From: Burkholderiales bacterium
GTDB lineage: Bacteria; Pseudomonadota; Gammaproteobacteria; Burkholderiales; Burkholderiaceae_E
Direction of reading: 5' to 3'
Length of the DNA stretch: 60,876 nt
Assembly (NCBI GenBank): GCA_017307915.1
Contig: JAFKGG010000367.1
Coordinates: 1-60,876 of the forward strand
Below are positions 1 to 8,427 of the stretch, in pieces. Position numbers and translations under genes: made by a program. Below the pieces are notes generated by a model. The model saw only the letters and a list, made by a program, of their open reading frames with translations. It was not told the origin of the DNA and searched no databases. How positions within the stretch are numbered: the first letter of the stretch is position 1; every line of letters begins with the position of its first letter.

Positions 1-51
1 GCGGCCGATCACGATGCCGCCGCCGATGCCGGTGCCGTGCAGACTGAACAT
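1..51 (-). CDS. ptsI: PTS enzyme I, N-terminal fragment (runs off left edge)
   Basis: The first 17 codons of a minus-strand gene read MFSLHGTGIGGGIVIGR, the typical N-terminus of phosphoenolpyruvate-protein phosphotransferase, the enzyme that phosphorylates HPr from PEP. The start lies 17 bases downstream of the HPr stop, so it belongs to the same transcript. Nothing of the swivelling phospho-His or PEP-binding domain is in the window, so the identification rests on this short match and on position behind ptsH. The HPr-EI order is standard in betaproteobacteria. Confidence 0.85.
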   Translation of the reverse strand, partial: MFSLHGTGIGGGIVIGR

Positions 52-68
52 GATGAAGGTATCCCCGT

Positions 69-335
69 TTATTCCTCGCCGAAGCCTTCGTCGACCAGCT
101 TGACCAGCGCATCGACCGCTTCGTTTTCGTCGCCGCCCTCGGCCTCGATCAACAAGGTGCTGCCCTTGGCCGCCGCCAGCATCATCACTCCCATGATGCT
201 CTTGCCATTGACGCGGCGACCGTTCTTGGTGAGCCAGACCTCGGATTTGAACTTGGAGGCGGTGGCGGTCAGTTTTGCCGATGGCCGGGCATGCAGACCC
301 AGCTTGTTCACGATGACCGCTTCAGCTTGCCGCAT
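69..335 (-). CDS. ptsH: Phosphocarrier protein HPr
   Basis: This 88-residue protein matches HPr in length and motifs. GLHARPSA (about residues 13-20) carries the phosphorylatable His, and NGKSIMGVMMLAA (about 43-55) is the regulatory-serine region. HPr passes phosphate from enzyme I to EIIA proteins in the cytoplasm. The start overlaps the end of the upstream EIIA gene by 14 bases, and enzyme I follows, so the three form a tightly coupled operon. No sugar-specific EIIB/C is visible, which fits the regulatory PTS of betaproteobacteria. That last point is inference, since the window ends here. Confidence 0.95.
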   Translation of the reverse strand: MRQAEAVIVNKLGLHARPSAKLTATASKFKSEVWLTKNGRRVNGKSIMGVMMLAAAKGSTLLIEAEGGDENEAVDALVKLVDEGFGEE

Positions 336-804
336 CGTCGGGGGATCCTTGCGAAGGTGTCGTCGAACCGGGGTTCGGGGAAGGAGATGCCGCGGGCGCC
401 GGAGCCGGCACCGGCGGCTCGGGCAGCGCCGGCTTGATCGCTTCCCTGCCGGCCTCGATCAGCAGATCGAACAACTCTTCGACCGGCATGCGCCGATGCG
501 AGATCGCTTTCAGCAGCAGCGGCAGATTGACGCCGGCCAGCACGCAGACGCGATGCGGTTCGGCCAGCCGCATCGCGATGCGCGATGGCGTGGCCCCGTA
601 CAGGTCGGTGAGCACGACGACGCCGCTGCCGTCGTTGATGCGCGCCAGCAGCTCGCGTGCCGCATGGCAGGCGAATTCGGGGTCTTCGTCGGGAATCACG
701 TCGAGCGCCGCCACCTGAGGCGGCAGGCGCCCGAAGATGTGGCGCAGGCAGTGCACGAGCGCTGTGCCCAGCGGCTCGTGCGAAACGACCATGATGCCGA
801 TCAT
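322..804 (-). CDS. PTS EIIA component, mannose/fructose (ManX) family
   Basis: A 160-residue protein starts MIGIMVVSHEPLG, with the active-site His at about residue 9 as in EIIA-Man. The EIIA domain covers about 1-125, and the C-terminus is a Pro/Ala/Ser-rich tail. The start is fixed by an ATGA overlap with the gshB stop, and the gene overlaps ptsH by 14 bases. In betaproteobacteria this lone EIIA sits with HPr and EI without a permease and is thought to be regulatory; that role is inferred from context. The longer reading frame upstream (to 1089) is antisense shadow inside gshB. Confidence 0.9.
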   Translation of the reverse strand: MIGIMVVSHEPLGTALVHCLRHIFGRLPPQVAALDVIPDEDPEFACHAARELLARINDGSGVVVLTDLYGATPSRIAMRLAEPHRVCVLAGVNLPLLLKAISHRRMPVEELFDLLIEAGREAIKPALPEPPVPAPAPAASPSPNPGSTTPSQGSPDDAAS

Positions 805-1757
805 CTGCTTTGCACCGCCGCCTCCAGCGCGTCGATGAACAGCCGCGCCACGTCGTAGCCGGTCTGCTGGCGGATTTCCTGGAAGCAGGTGGGACTGGTG
901 ACGTTGATCTCGGTGATGTAGTCGCCGATCAGATCGAGCCCGACCAGCAGCAGGCCGCGCGCGGCCAGCACCGGCGCCAGCGCCTCGCCGACCTCGCGAT
1001 CGCGCGCCGTCAGTTCGCGCGCCACGCCGCGTCCGCCGGCAGCCAGATTGCCGCGGAACTCGCCTGCCTTGGGAATGCGCGCCAGGCAATACGGCACCAC
1101 CTTGCCGCCGATCAGCAGCACGCGTTTGTCGCCGTCGCGGATCTCGGGCAGGTAGCGCTGCGCCATCACCGAGCGACCGCCGAATTCGTTCAGCGTTTCG
1201 ATGATCACCGACAGGTTCGGATCGTCGCGCTTGGCGCGAAACACCGAGGTGCCGCCCATCACGTTGAGCAGCTTGAACACGGCTTCGTCGTGTTCTTCAA
1301 CGAAGGCGCGCAAATCATCGGCCGAACGCGTGACGATGGTGGGCGCCACGAACTGCATGAACTCGGCGATCGACAGCTTCTCGTTGTGATCGCGCACCGC
1401 GCGCGGATCGTTGAACACCTTGGCGCCCTGGCGCACCGCGTTTTCGAGCAGATAGGTGGAGTAGACGTACTCCATGTCGAATGGCGGATCTTTGCGCATC
1501 AGCACCGCGCCGAAGGCCTCGAGCGGCTCGCGCGCGGGCTGGCCCAGTTCATACCAGTCATCGCTGCTGCCGGTGGTGTCGGTCAGCCGCAGCGCACGCG
1601 CGGTGGCCAGCGTGCGGTCGCCGATCAGCGCCAGCTCGTGCTGCTCGCAGACGAACAGCTCGTGGCCGCGCGCGGCGGCCTCGACCATCATCGCGTAGGT
1701 GGAATCCTTGTAGGTCTTGATCAGCGGCAGCGGATCGAGAATCACCAGCAGACGCAT
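801..1757 (-). CDS. gshB: Glutathione synthetase
   Basis: This 318-residue protein has the usual length of bacterial GshB, the ATP-dependent ligase that joins glycine to gamma-glutamylcysteine. The N-terminal substrate domain has the RKDPPFDMEYVY motif (about 88-99). The ATP-grasp region follows, with LLNVMGGTSVFR and, near the end, GDYITEINVTSPTCFQEI, the metal and substrate loop. It lies 39 bases after gshA and its TGA overlaps the ATG of the EIIA gene, implying translational coupling of glutathione synthesis to the PTS genes. Confidence 0.97.
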   Translation of the reverse strand: MRLLVILDPLPLIKTYKDSTYAMMVEAAARGHELFVCEQHELALIGDRTLATARALRLTDTTGSSDDWYELGQPAREPLEAFGAVLMRKDPPFDMEYVYSTYLLENAVRQGAKVFNDPRAVRDHNEKLSIAEFMQFVAPTIVTRSADDLRAFVEEHDEAVFKLLNVMGGTSVFRAKRDDPNLSVIIETLNEFGGRSVMAQRYLPEIRDGDKRVLLIGGKVVPYCLARIPKAGEFRGNLAAGGRGVARELTARDREVGEALAPVLAARGLLLVGLDLIGDYITEINVTSPTCFQEIRQQTGYDVARLFIDALEAAVQSR

Positions 1758-1796
1758 TGCGCAATGCTCCGTTTCGGTTCAGGGCACCGGCCGCGT

Positions 1797-3089
1797 TCAG
1801 CCGTAGCGCGACTGATCGGGGTCGGTTTGTTCGAGTTCGATCGCCGCGGCCAACGCCGCCAGCCGCGCCACCACGCCATAGACGTAGAAGCGGTTGGGCG
1901 GATGTTCGACCGACACGCTGCGATCCGGCAGGTTGCAGCTCGACGCGAACGGCAGCGGCACGAAATGCATGCCGGGGGCGTTCAAGTTCTCGTCGCGTGC
2001 GCGCTCGGCGTGCACGCGATAGAAGCCGCCGACCACGTAGCGGTCGATCATGTAGACCACCGGCTCGGCCGCGCCGCCTTCCACCGTCTCGATCGTATGC
2101 ACGCCTTCTTGCAGCAGCACGTCGTGCACTTGCAGGCCTTCCTTGACCACGGCCATCTTGTTGCGCTGCTTGCGATTGAGGTTGCGCACCTCGGATGCAT
2201 CGCGCACCGACATCACGCCCATGCCGTAGGTGCCGGCATCGGCCTTGACGATGACGAACGGCGTGTCGGTGATGCCGTATTCCTTGTACTTGGCGCGGAT
2301 CTGCTTGAGCAGCGAATCGACGTTGCTGGCCAGACAGTCTTCGCCGGTGCGCTCCTGGAAATCGATCTGGCTGCAACGCGCGAAATACGGGTTGATCAGC
2401 CACGGATCGATGTCGAGCTGCTTGGCGAAACGCTTGGCCACGTCGGCATAGGCGGCGAAGTGCAGCGACTTGCGGCGCACCGCCCAGCCGGCGTGCAGCG
2501 GCGGCAGCAGCACCTGCTCGTGCAGATCCTTCAGCACCTCGGGAATGCCGGACGACAGGTCGTTGTTCAGCAGGATCGAACACGGATCGAAATCGTGCAC
2601 GCCGACGCGGCGGCCGCGCCGCAGCAGCGGCTCGACGATGATTTCCTGCCCATCGGGCAGCGGGATCGGCGTGGCGCTGCTGATCTCGGGATTGAGCGTG
2701 CCGAAGCGCACGTTCAGGCCGGTCTGGCGCAGGATGGTGGCCAGCCGCAGCACGTTCTGCAGGTAATAGGTGTTGCGCGTGTGATTCTCGGGAATCAGCA
2801 GCAGGTTGCGCGCGTCGGGGCAATACTTCTCGATCGCCGCCATGGCGGCCTGCACCGCCAGCGGCAGCATTTCGGCCGACAGGTTGTTGAAGCCGCCCGG
2901 AAACAGGTTGGTATCGACCGGCGCCAGCTTGAAGCCGGCATTGCGCAGATCGACCGACGCATAGAACGGCGGCGTGTGATCCTGCCACTCGAGCCGGAAC
3001 CAGCGTTCGATCTGGGCCGTGGCGTCGATGATGTGGCGTTCGAAGTCCTGCAAAGGGGCGGACATCGCGGTAACGAGATGTGGAACCAT
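1797..3089 (-). CDS. gshA: Glutamate-cysteine ligase (beta/Acidithiobacillus type)
   Basis: A 430-residue protein recognised as the gamma-glutamylcysteine ligase family found in betaproteobacteria and Acidithiobacillus, distinct from the longer E. coli GshA. It makes gamma-glutamylcysteine, the first step of glutathione synthesis. Visible conserved blocks include FPGGFNNLS (about 63-71), KADAGTYGMGVMSVRD (about 284-299) and YVVGGFYRVH. gshB follows immediately, which supports the assignment. The start at 3089 follows an in-frame gap of 152 bases after the upstream glucan gene. That gap holds no ORF but contains a CCGAGG/CCTCGG stem (3195-3217). Confidence 0.93.
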   Translation of the reverse strand: MVPHLVTAMSAPLQDFERHIIDATAQIERWFRLEWQDHTPPFYASVDLRNAGFKLAPVDTNLFPGGFNNLSAEMLPLAVQAAMAAIEKYCPDARNLLLIPENHTRNTYYLQNVLRLATILRQTGLNVRFGTLNPEISSATPIPLPDGQEIIVEPLLRRGRRVGVHDFDPCSILLNNDLSSGIPEVLKDLHEQVLLPPLHAGWAVRRKSLHFAAYADVAKRFAKQLDIDPWLINPYFARCSQIDFQERTGEDCLASNVDSLLKQIRAKYKEYGITDTPFVIVKADAGTYGMGVMSVRDASEVRNLNRKQRNKMAVVKEGLQVHDVLLQEGVHTIETVEGGAAEPVVYMIDRYVVGGFYRVHAERARDENLNAPGMHFVPLPFASSCNLPDRSVSVEHPPNRFYVYGVVARLAALAAAIELEQTDPDQSRYG

Positions 3090-3194
3090 GGGATCGCCAG
3101 CGAGGGAATTGGCGGATTGTAGCGCCGTCGCCGAGGGCGATCTTTGCGTAGGGTCGAACCCCGGCCGCGGGCCGCGACGGCGCCCGGGGGCAAG

Positions 3195-3217
3195 CCGAGG
3201 CCCGGCCCACCCCTCGG
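3195..3217. other. Stem-loop between glucan synthase and gshA
   Basis: In the 152-base gap between the GH17-GT2 gene and gshA, a 6-base inverted repeat (CCGAGG at 3195-3200, CCTCGG at 3212-3217) has an 11-base loop and no T-tract. The surrounding sequence is very GC-rich, so the stem could be chance. At most it is a weak or Rho-assisted terminator for the upstream gene, or part of the gshA leader. Confidence 0.3.
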
Positions 3218-3241
3218 GAAAACACTAACCCGACCGTTCGA

Positions 3242-6013
3242 TCAGCGTCCGTTGAACGGCGCCGGCTGGCCATCAGGCAGGCCCAGCGCCGTGCCGCCGG
3301 CCAGCGCCGCCGTCGCCGTGGCCGCGGTCGCACCCGTGGCCGCCCTCGGCAGCGCAGCGGCGACGCGCTCGGGCAGCTTGGCGATCGCCGTGCAGGCCAG
3401 CGCCGCCAGGTACGGCAGCGACTGCAATGCCAGGATCGTCATCCACATCGCCGATTCGATATGGCCGGGCTGGCGCGTGACCGCCATGCCGAGCACGCAG
3501 ACCCACAAGCCGGCCAGCAGCAGGATTTCCTCGCGCACGGCGCCATAGCCGTCGCTGGCCGCGCCGCTGCCGGCGGCCGGCTTGCTGCCCTTCTTGGTGA
3601 TCTCGAAGACGGCACGCCGGAACGCCAGGCCGCTGAACACGCCACGCGCGATCGCGTGCGACAGGCCCATGCCGGCCAGCGCCGAGCCGGCGATGTCCAG
3701 CGGCGTGCAGCCGACGCGGCGCCAGTACAACAGCGGCCCGAACAGCGCCTTTGCCGCGAAGAAGACGAACAGCGGCACCATGAACAAGGTGATCGGCAGA
3801 CTGAAATACTGCGGCGCCGCGAGTATGCCGACCGTCCACGCCATCGCGGCGATCGCAAACACCAGATGCAGCGCATCACCCAGCCACGACAGCCAGCCGG
3901 TGAGGAAGTGGAAGCGCTGGCCAGCGCTGAGCCCCGCGCCGCGCACCAGCGTCTGCCAGTGGCCCTTCAGGATCTGCATCGCGCCCTGCGCCCAGCGGCG
4001 GCGCTGCTTGCGGAATGCGGCGAAATCGTCGGGGGGCAGCCCACGGCCCATGACGCGATCGACGTAGACGGTGGAGAACCCGGCGTCCATCAGGCGCAGA
4101 CCCAGTTCGGCGTCTTCGCAGATCGTCCATTCGGCCCACTGGCCGTGCTCGCGCAGCGCCTGCGCGCGAATCAGCGTCATCGTGCCGTGCTGGATGATCG
4201 CATCGCGCTCGTTGCGATGGTGCATGCCGATGCGGAAGAAACCGTCGTACTCGAAGTTCATCATCCGGCGAAACGGCTGCCGCGCCCAGTCGCGATGCGC
4301 CTGCGGCGCTTGCACCACGGCCACCTTGGCGTCATCGAAGTGGCCGACCAAGGCCCTCAGCCAATCGCGCCTGACCACGTAGTCGGCATCGACCACGCCG
4401 ACGATCTCGGCCGCCGGATCGGTCTGCTGCAGGCCAAAGTTCAAAGCACCGGCCTTGAAGCCGGGCCAGCTCGGCAGATGGAAGAACCTGAAGTTCTCGC
4501 CCAGCCGCGCCACGTGCTGCTCGACCGGCCGCCACAGCGCTTCGTCCTTGGTATTGTTGTCGATGACCAGTACTTCGTAGTTGTCGTAGTCGAGCGCGCG
4601 CAGGCTGTCGATGGTGGCGATGACCATCTCGGGCGGCTCGTTGCAGCAGGCCAGATGGATCGACACGCGCGGCTGGCGGGCGTCCGCCGCCAGCGGCTTG
4701 GGCCCGAAGACGCGGCGCAGGTTGCCGGGCCAGAACATCTCGACGAACTCGAAGCCGTTGGCCAGCACGATGGCGATCATCGCCAGCAGCGACGGCAGCA
4801 ACACGATCAGTGCCAGCCAATCGGTTGGGCTCAGGTAGTAATCGAAAGGCAGCGCCACCAGCCACACCAGCAGCGATGCGCTGGCCTGGATCAGCGCCGC
4901 GAACATCAGCCGGCTGGCCAGCCGCAAGTGCGAGAAGGCCGCGCAGAACCACAGGATCGGCAGCAGGGCCAGCAGCGAGGCTGCCAAGGCCTTGCCGCTC
5001 CAGTGCGGGTCGGACAGCACCGGCCCTTGCATCGCGAATTTCGGCGTACGGTCGGCGTGCATCACGCCCCAATAGGCGCCGGCGCGGCCTTCATTGGCCA
5101 CTTTCCACGGCTGGTCGATCGCTTCCATCAGGAAGTAATCGAGCTTGCGCGCCTTGGCCAGCGCGACGAACTCGCGCACGAAACGCGCCTGCTGATCGGG
5201 CGTGGCATAGGCGCCGTCCCGGCGGTCGCCCTGGCTGGGCCAGCCGATCTCGCCGATCAGGATCTTCTTGCCCGGAAAGCGCCGCTGCAACTGATCGAGG
5301 CGATCCATCGCATAGCTGAGCGCTTCCTGCGCCGGCACGCCCTCCCAGTAGGGCAGCAAGTGCACGGTGATGAAATCGACGTGGCGCACCAGCTCGGGGT
5401 TGCGCATCCAGATGTGCCAGGGTTCGGCGGTGGACACCGGTACGTCGAGCGTGCGGCGCAGCTCGTTCAGATAGCCGATCAGCTCGCTCAAATCGAGATC
5501 GCCGCGCAGCATCGATTCGTTGCCGGCGATGACGCGGTCGATGCTGTGCTCCTTGTCGACCGCTTCCTTGATGGCTTCGATCTCGCGGCGATTGTTCAGC
5601 GAGCGGCGATCGAACCAGACGCCGGCGGTCAGCCGCAAGCCGTGCTGGCCGGCCAGCGCCGGCAGTTCGGGAAATTCGCTGGCGCTGTACGTGCGGATGC
5701 GCTGCGTGTGCCGTGCGAGGGTCGCCATGTCGGCGTCGATCTCGCGCGCCGATGGATACTTGCGCTTGATCGGATCATCCCAGCGTTGGAACACGTTGTA
5801 GGCCATGCCGACGACTTTGTCGTCGACGTCGGGCGCTTCGATCGGCGGATGCAGCATCTGCCAGACGAACAGGTTGGCCAGCACGACCAGCGCGGCTATC
5901 GCAGCGGCCTTGATGCGCGCCGGCATCGGCAGCGCGCCGACGTGATCACGAAGCGTGGAGTGCAGTCGCCAAGCCGACCCGCGGCCCGAACTGCCGCCGC
6001 TCATGTATGACAT
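3242..6013 (-). CDS. GH17-GT2 fusion, NdvB-like beta-glucan synthase (membrane)
   Basis: This 923-residue protein has four parts. A single N-terminal membrane segment spans about 35-55. A GH17-like domain (about 65-335) carries GNES and GEIGWPS, the positions of the acid/base and nucleophile glutamates. Membrane helices at about 350-445 follow. A family 2 glycosyltransferase (about 465-700) has VVDADY, EDAELGLRL and QRRRW, and more helices end the protein. This layout and size resemble Bradyrhizobium NdvB, a beta-1,3-glucan synthase. It likely polymerises UDP-glucose at the inner membrane, with the GH17 domain in the periplasm remodelling the chain. The divergent neighbour is the matching NdvC-like gene. 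The product is inferred, not shown. Confidence 0.85.
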   Translation of the reverse strand: MSYMSGGSSGRGSAWRLHSTLRDHVGALPMPARIKAAAIAALVVLANLFVWQMLHPPIEAPDVDDKVVGMAYNVFQRWDDPIKRKYPSAREIDADMATLARHTQRIRTYSASEFPELPALAGQHGLRLTAGVWFDRRSLNNRREIEAIKEAVDKEHSIDRVIAGNESMLRGDLDLSELIGYLNELRRTLDVPVSTAEPWHIWMRNPELVRHVDFITVHLLPYWEGVPAQEALSYAMDRLDQLQRRFPGKKILIGEIGWPSQGDRRDGAYATPDQQARFVREFVALAKARKLDYFLMEAIDQPWKVANEGRAGAYWGVMHADRTPKFAMQGPVLSDPHWSGKALAASLLALLPILWFCAAFSHLRLASRLMFAALIQASASLLVWLVALPFDYYLSPTDWLALIVLLPSLLAMIAIVLANGFEFVEMFWPGNLRRVFGPKPLAADARQPRVSIHLACCNEPPEMVIATIDSLRALDYDNYEVLVIDNNTKDEALWRPVEQHVARLGENFRFFHLPSWPGFKAGALNFGLQQTDPAAEIVGVVDADYVVRRDWLRALVGHFDDAKVAVVQAPQAHRDWARQPFRRMMNFEYDGFFRIGMHHRNERDAIIQHGTMTLIRAQALREHGQWAEWTICEDAELGLRLMDAGFSTVYVDRVMGRGLPPDDFAAFRKQRRRWAQGAMQILKGHWQTLVRGAGLSAGQRFHFLTGWLSWLGDALHLVFAIAAMAWTVGILAAPQYFSLPITLFMVPLFVFFAAKALFGPLLYWRRVGCTPLDIAGSALAGMGLSHAIARGVFSGLAFRRAVFEITKKGSKPAAGSGAASDGYGAVREEILLLAGLWVCVLGMAVTRQPGHIESAMWMTILALQSLPYLAALACTAIAKLPERVAAALPRAATGATAATATAALAGGTALGLPDGQPAPFNGR

Positions 6014-6132
6014 CGATGAAAACCTCTTGAGACGAACGCTGTACCGACCTTAAGGCCAAAAGTGATGCAAGCTTCGAACGAGCTCGCAAACTGAATCAAA
6101 CGAATCGGCGTCGCGTGGGTTGACGCCGCAGG

Positions 6133-6169
6133 GCCGGAACGCCGGCAGCCGCGCAGGCTGGGTTCCGGC
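6133..6169. other. Inverted repeat in the divergent glucan-gene intergenic region
   Basis: Perfect 8-base arms GCCGGAAC (6133-6140) and GTTCCGGC (6162-6169) are flanked by partly matching GACGCC/GGCGTC. They sit 26 bases before the ATG at 6195, where they would fold in the leader of the NdvC-like gene. Function unknown: a leader hairpin or a regulator site for the divergent pair. Confidence 0.4.
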
Positions 6170-6194
6170 GTCGGCCCATCTCTAAGCAATCGAT

Positions 6195-7883
6195 ATGCCC
6201 GTTGCCCTGCGCACCCTGATCTGGTCATCACTGTTCTTGCTCGCTGCGCTTGGCTGGTGGTGCTTGCAGGGCTGGCCGCGCGAGGTGCCCGAAGCAGGCG
6301 TCGAGCGCGTCGCATGCGTGTCGTACGCGCCGTTCCGCCTGCCGGGTGAGTCGCCGTTCGACGCCACGTTTCGCGTCGCGCGCGAGCGTATCGTCGACGA
6401 TCTGCGTCTGCTGGCGCCGCGCACCCGCTGCGTGCGCACCTATTCGATCGACCAGGGGCTCGATCAGGTGCCCGGCGCGGCACGCGAACTCGGCATGCAG
6501 GTGCTGCTGGGCGTGTGGATCGGCCGCGACCGCGACAAGAACCGCGTCGAGCTGGAACGCGCACTGTCGCTGGCCAATGCGCATGCCGACGTGGTGCGCG
6601 GGCTGATCATTGGCAACGAAGTGATGCTGCGGCGCGAATTGCCCGAGCGCGAATTGCTGGCCTTGCTGCAACAGGCGCAGGCCGCCACCGCGGTGCCGGT
6701 CACTTATGCCGACGTGTGGGAGTTCTGGCTGCGGCATCCGCAGCTGGCCGCTGCGGTCGATTTCCTGACCATCCACATCCTTCCCTACTGGGAAGACGAG
6801 CCGGTCGGCGTGGCCGCCGCGGTCGAGCACGTGCGCGACGTCTATCGCACGATGCAGCAGCATTTCGCCGGCCGCACGATCCTGATCGGCGAGACCGGCT
6901 GGCCGCGCGCCGGCCGCGCGCGCCAGCAGGCGCAGCCGGGCCGCGTCGAGCAGGCGCGTTTCGTGCGCAGCTTCGTCGCCGCGGCGCAGACCGAAGGCTT
7001 GCCCTACAACCTGATCGAGGCCTTCGATCAACCGTGGAAGCGCAGGCTGGAAGGCGCGATGGGCGGCTACTGGGGCTTGCTCGACAGCGCGGGCGAGGCG
7101 GCCTTTCCATGGCACGGACCGGTGACGGCAGATGAGCATTGGCGCGGCGGGCTGGCTGCCGGCGGTGCCGGCCTGCTGCTGGCCGGCACGATCGCGTGGG
7201 CACGACGGCAGCGCGGCATCGCATGGCTGGCGCAGACGCTGGCCGGCGCGGCGATCGGCGCGGTGCTGTTCGCTCAGTGGCGTTATGCGCTGAGCTGGCA
7301 TCGCGATGCGCTGGAACTGGCGATCGGCGCCGGCGGCGCAATGCTGGGCGCGGTATTCGGCTGGCTGGCAGTGGCGCGTGGCAGCTCGGCGCGGGCGCTG
7401 CGCATCGCCGGACCATTGCCGGGTATATATCGGCTGCTGAGCCTGCGCGCCGACGCTGCCGATGCCGCGCATACCTCGACAGCGCCGCACGATGCCGCGT
7501 TGTCGCTGCTGCGCGCGCTGTTTCTGCTCGGCGCCGCCGCGACGATGCTGCTGCTGGTCTTCGATGCGCGCTACCGCGGTTTTCCGTGGCCGCTGTTCGC
7601 CCTGCCTGCCGGCGCGCTGCTGCTGCTGGCCGCAGCCGGTGAGCGCCTGCCGAACGATGCTCGCGAAGAACGCTTGCTGGCCTGGATCGTGGTGCTTGCC
7701 GCGCCGCTGGTCATCGCCTTCGAGCGGCCGACCAACACCGAAGCGCTGGCCTTCGTGGGACTGCTGCTGGTGCTGGTGGTGGCGGGCTTCGGTTTTCCTC
7801 ATCGATCGATGTATCGCGCTCCCGAACGCACCAGCACCATCGCGCCGAGCAGCGCGCCCAGCACCGACGGTTCGAACGAATAA
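6195..7883 (+). CDS. GH17-domain membrane protein, NdvC-like glucan modifier
   Basis: This 562-residue protein begins with a membrane anchor (about 8-27). A GH17-like domain (about 40-290) follows, with both catalytic motifs: GNEVMLRRE, paired with GETGWPR (about 233-239). The C-terminal half has roughly eight hydrophobic helices. Size and layout match Bradyrhizobium NdvC, which affects beta-1,6 linkages in cyclic beta-glucans; that comparison is from general knowledge. It diverges from the GT2 fusion gene. A transglycosylase that branches or closes the glucan is the most likely role. The last 85 bases overlap an antisense gene. Confidence 0.8.
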   Translation: MPVALRTLIWSSLFLLAALGWWCLQGWPREVPEAGVERVACVSYAPFRLPGESPFDATFRVARERIVDDLRLLAPRTRCVRTYSIDQGLDQVPGAARELGMQVLLGVWIGRDRDKNRVELERALSLANAHADVVRGLIIGNEVMLRRELPERELLALLQQAQAATAVPVTYADVWEFWLRHPQLAAAVDFLTIHILPYWEDEPVGVAAAVEHVRDVYRTMQQHFAGRTILIGETGWPRAGRARQQAQPGRVEQARFVRSFVAAAQTEGLPYNLIEAFDQPWKRRLEGAMGGYWGLLDSAGEAAFPWHGPVTADEHWRGGLAAGGAGLLLAGTIAWARRQRGIAWLAQTLAGAAIGAVLFAQWRYALSWHRDALELAIGAGGAMLGAVFGWLAVARGSSARALRIAGPLPGIYRLLSLRADAADAAHTSTAPHDAALSLLRALFLLGAAATMLLLVFDARYRGFPWPLFALPAGALLLLAAAGERLPNDAREERLLAWIVVLAAPLVIAFERPTNTEALAFVGLLLVLVVAGFGFPHRSMYRAPERTSTIAPSSAPSTDGSNE

Positions 7884-8191
7884 AGCACCAGCCCGGCGCT
7901 GCCGAGCACCAGCGCCGCCTGCGCCCAGCGTGCGTCGCGGCGCCAGGTGGCATAAGCACCGGCAGCCAGCGCCGCCCAGCCGATGCCTTGGGTGGCAAAC
8001 GACAGGACCAGCGCCGAGCGCGCCGCGCACCAGCCGCTCCATGGTGCGGGATCGCAGGCATGCGCGATCGCCGCAGGCTCGACGGCCAGGTGGCGCAGCA
8101 GCTCGGCAACGATGAGCGCGACCAAGGCCGGCCAGCCGGCGCGGGCGAGGCCGCGCAGCATGGCAGGCAGTGGCAGGGCAGCAGCGGTCAT
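7799..8191 (-). CDS. Small integral membrane protein, unknown function
   Basis: A 130-residue product starting MTAAALPLPAML has about four hydrophobic segments and no family I recognise. The frame is open further upstream to 8338, but that would start inside the amtB terminator hairpin, so the ATG at 8191 is preferred; an ATG at 8272 is also possible. Its 3' end overlaps the 3' end of the GH17 gene by 85 bases on the opposite strand. Position suggests a link to glucan export, but this is weak. The reading frame has the GC3 pattern of its neighbours. Confidence 0.6.
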   Translation of the reverse strand: MTAAALPLPAMLRGLARAGWPALVALIVAELLRHLAVEPAAIAHACDPAPWSGWCAARSALVLSFATQGIGWAALAAGAYATWRRDARWAQAALVLGSAGLVLYSFEPSVLGALLGAMVLVRSGARYIDR

Positions 8192-8293
8192 CCGAGGTGA
8201 ATGGATCGATGAGGCCGCGATTGTAGGCAATGTGAAGGCAAGGGCACGGCCAGAAGCCTGGCAACGCGGCATGGTTTGATTTGCATCGCCAAG

Positions 8294-8326
8294 AAAAAAC
8301 GGGGCGGACCCGAAAGTCACGCCCCG
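8294..8326 (-). terminator. Rho-independent terminator after amtB
   Basis: Read on the minus strand, a stem CGGGGCG/CGCCCCG (8320-8326 with 8300-8306) and a 13-base loop are followed directly by six T residues (8299-8294). It lies about 100 bases beyond the amtB stop and should end the torF-glnK-amtB transcript before the small membrane gene. Bases 8327-8427 hold no gene that I can support. Confidence 0.85.
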
Positions 8327-8427
8327 CCTCGTTCCCATCGTGCCTGCGCGCAGTCGCGGTGGGCACGGTGCGCGCCGCTTGCTGCGGCGCTTGCCGCCGC
8401 GCTCGCCGCCGCGCGCAGCCGCTCACT

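Noticed and set aside
810-3122. 770-codon plus-strand frame opposite gshB and gshA
   Set aside because: Product is rich in Arg, His, Gln and Ala with no family resemblance; it mirrors clear minus-strand genes in GC-rich DNA.
3461-6010. 849-codon plus-strand frame opposite the GH17-GT2 gene
   Set aside because: Same shadow composition; the minus strand has all catalytic motifs.
6228-8426. 732-codon minus-strand frame opposite the GH17 gene
   Set aside because: Antisense shadow; only its region 7799-8191, in another frame, has membrane-protein character.
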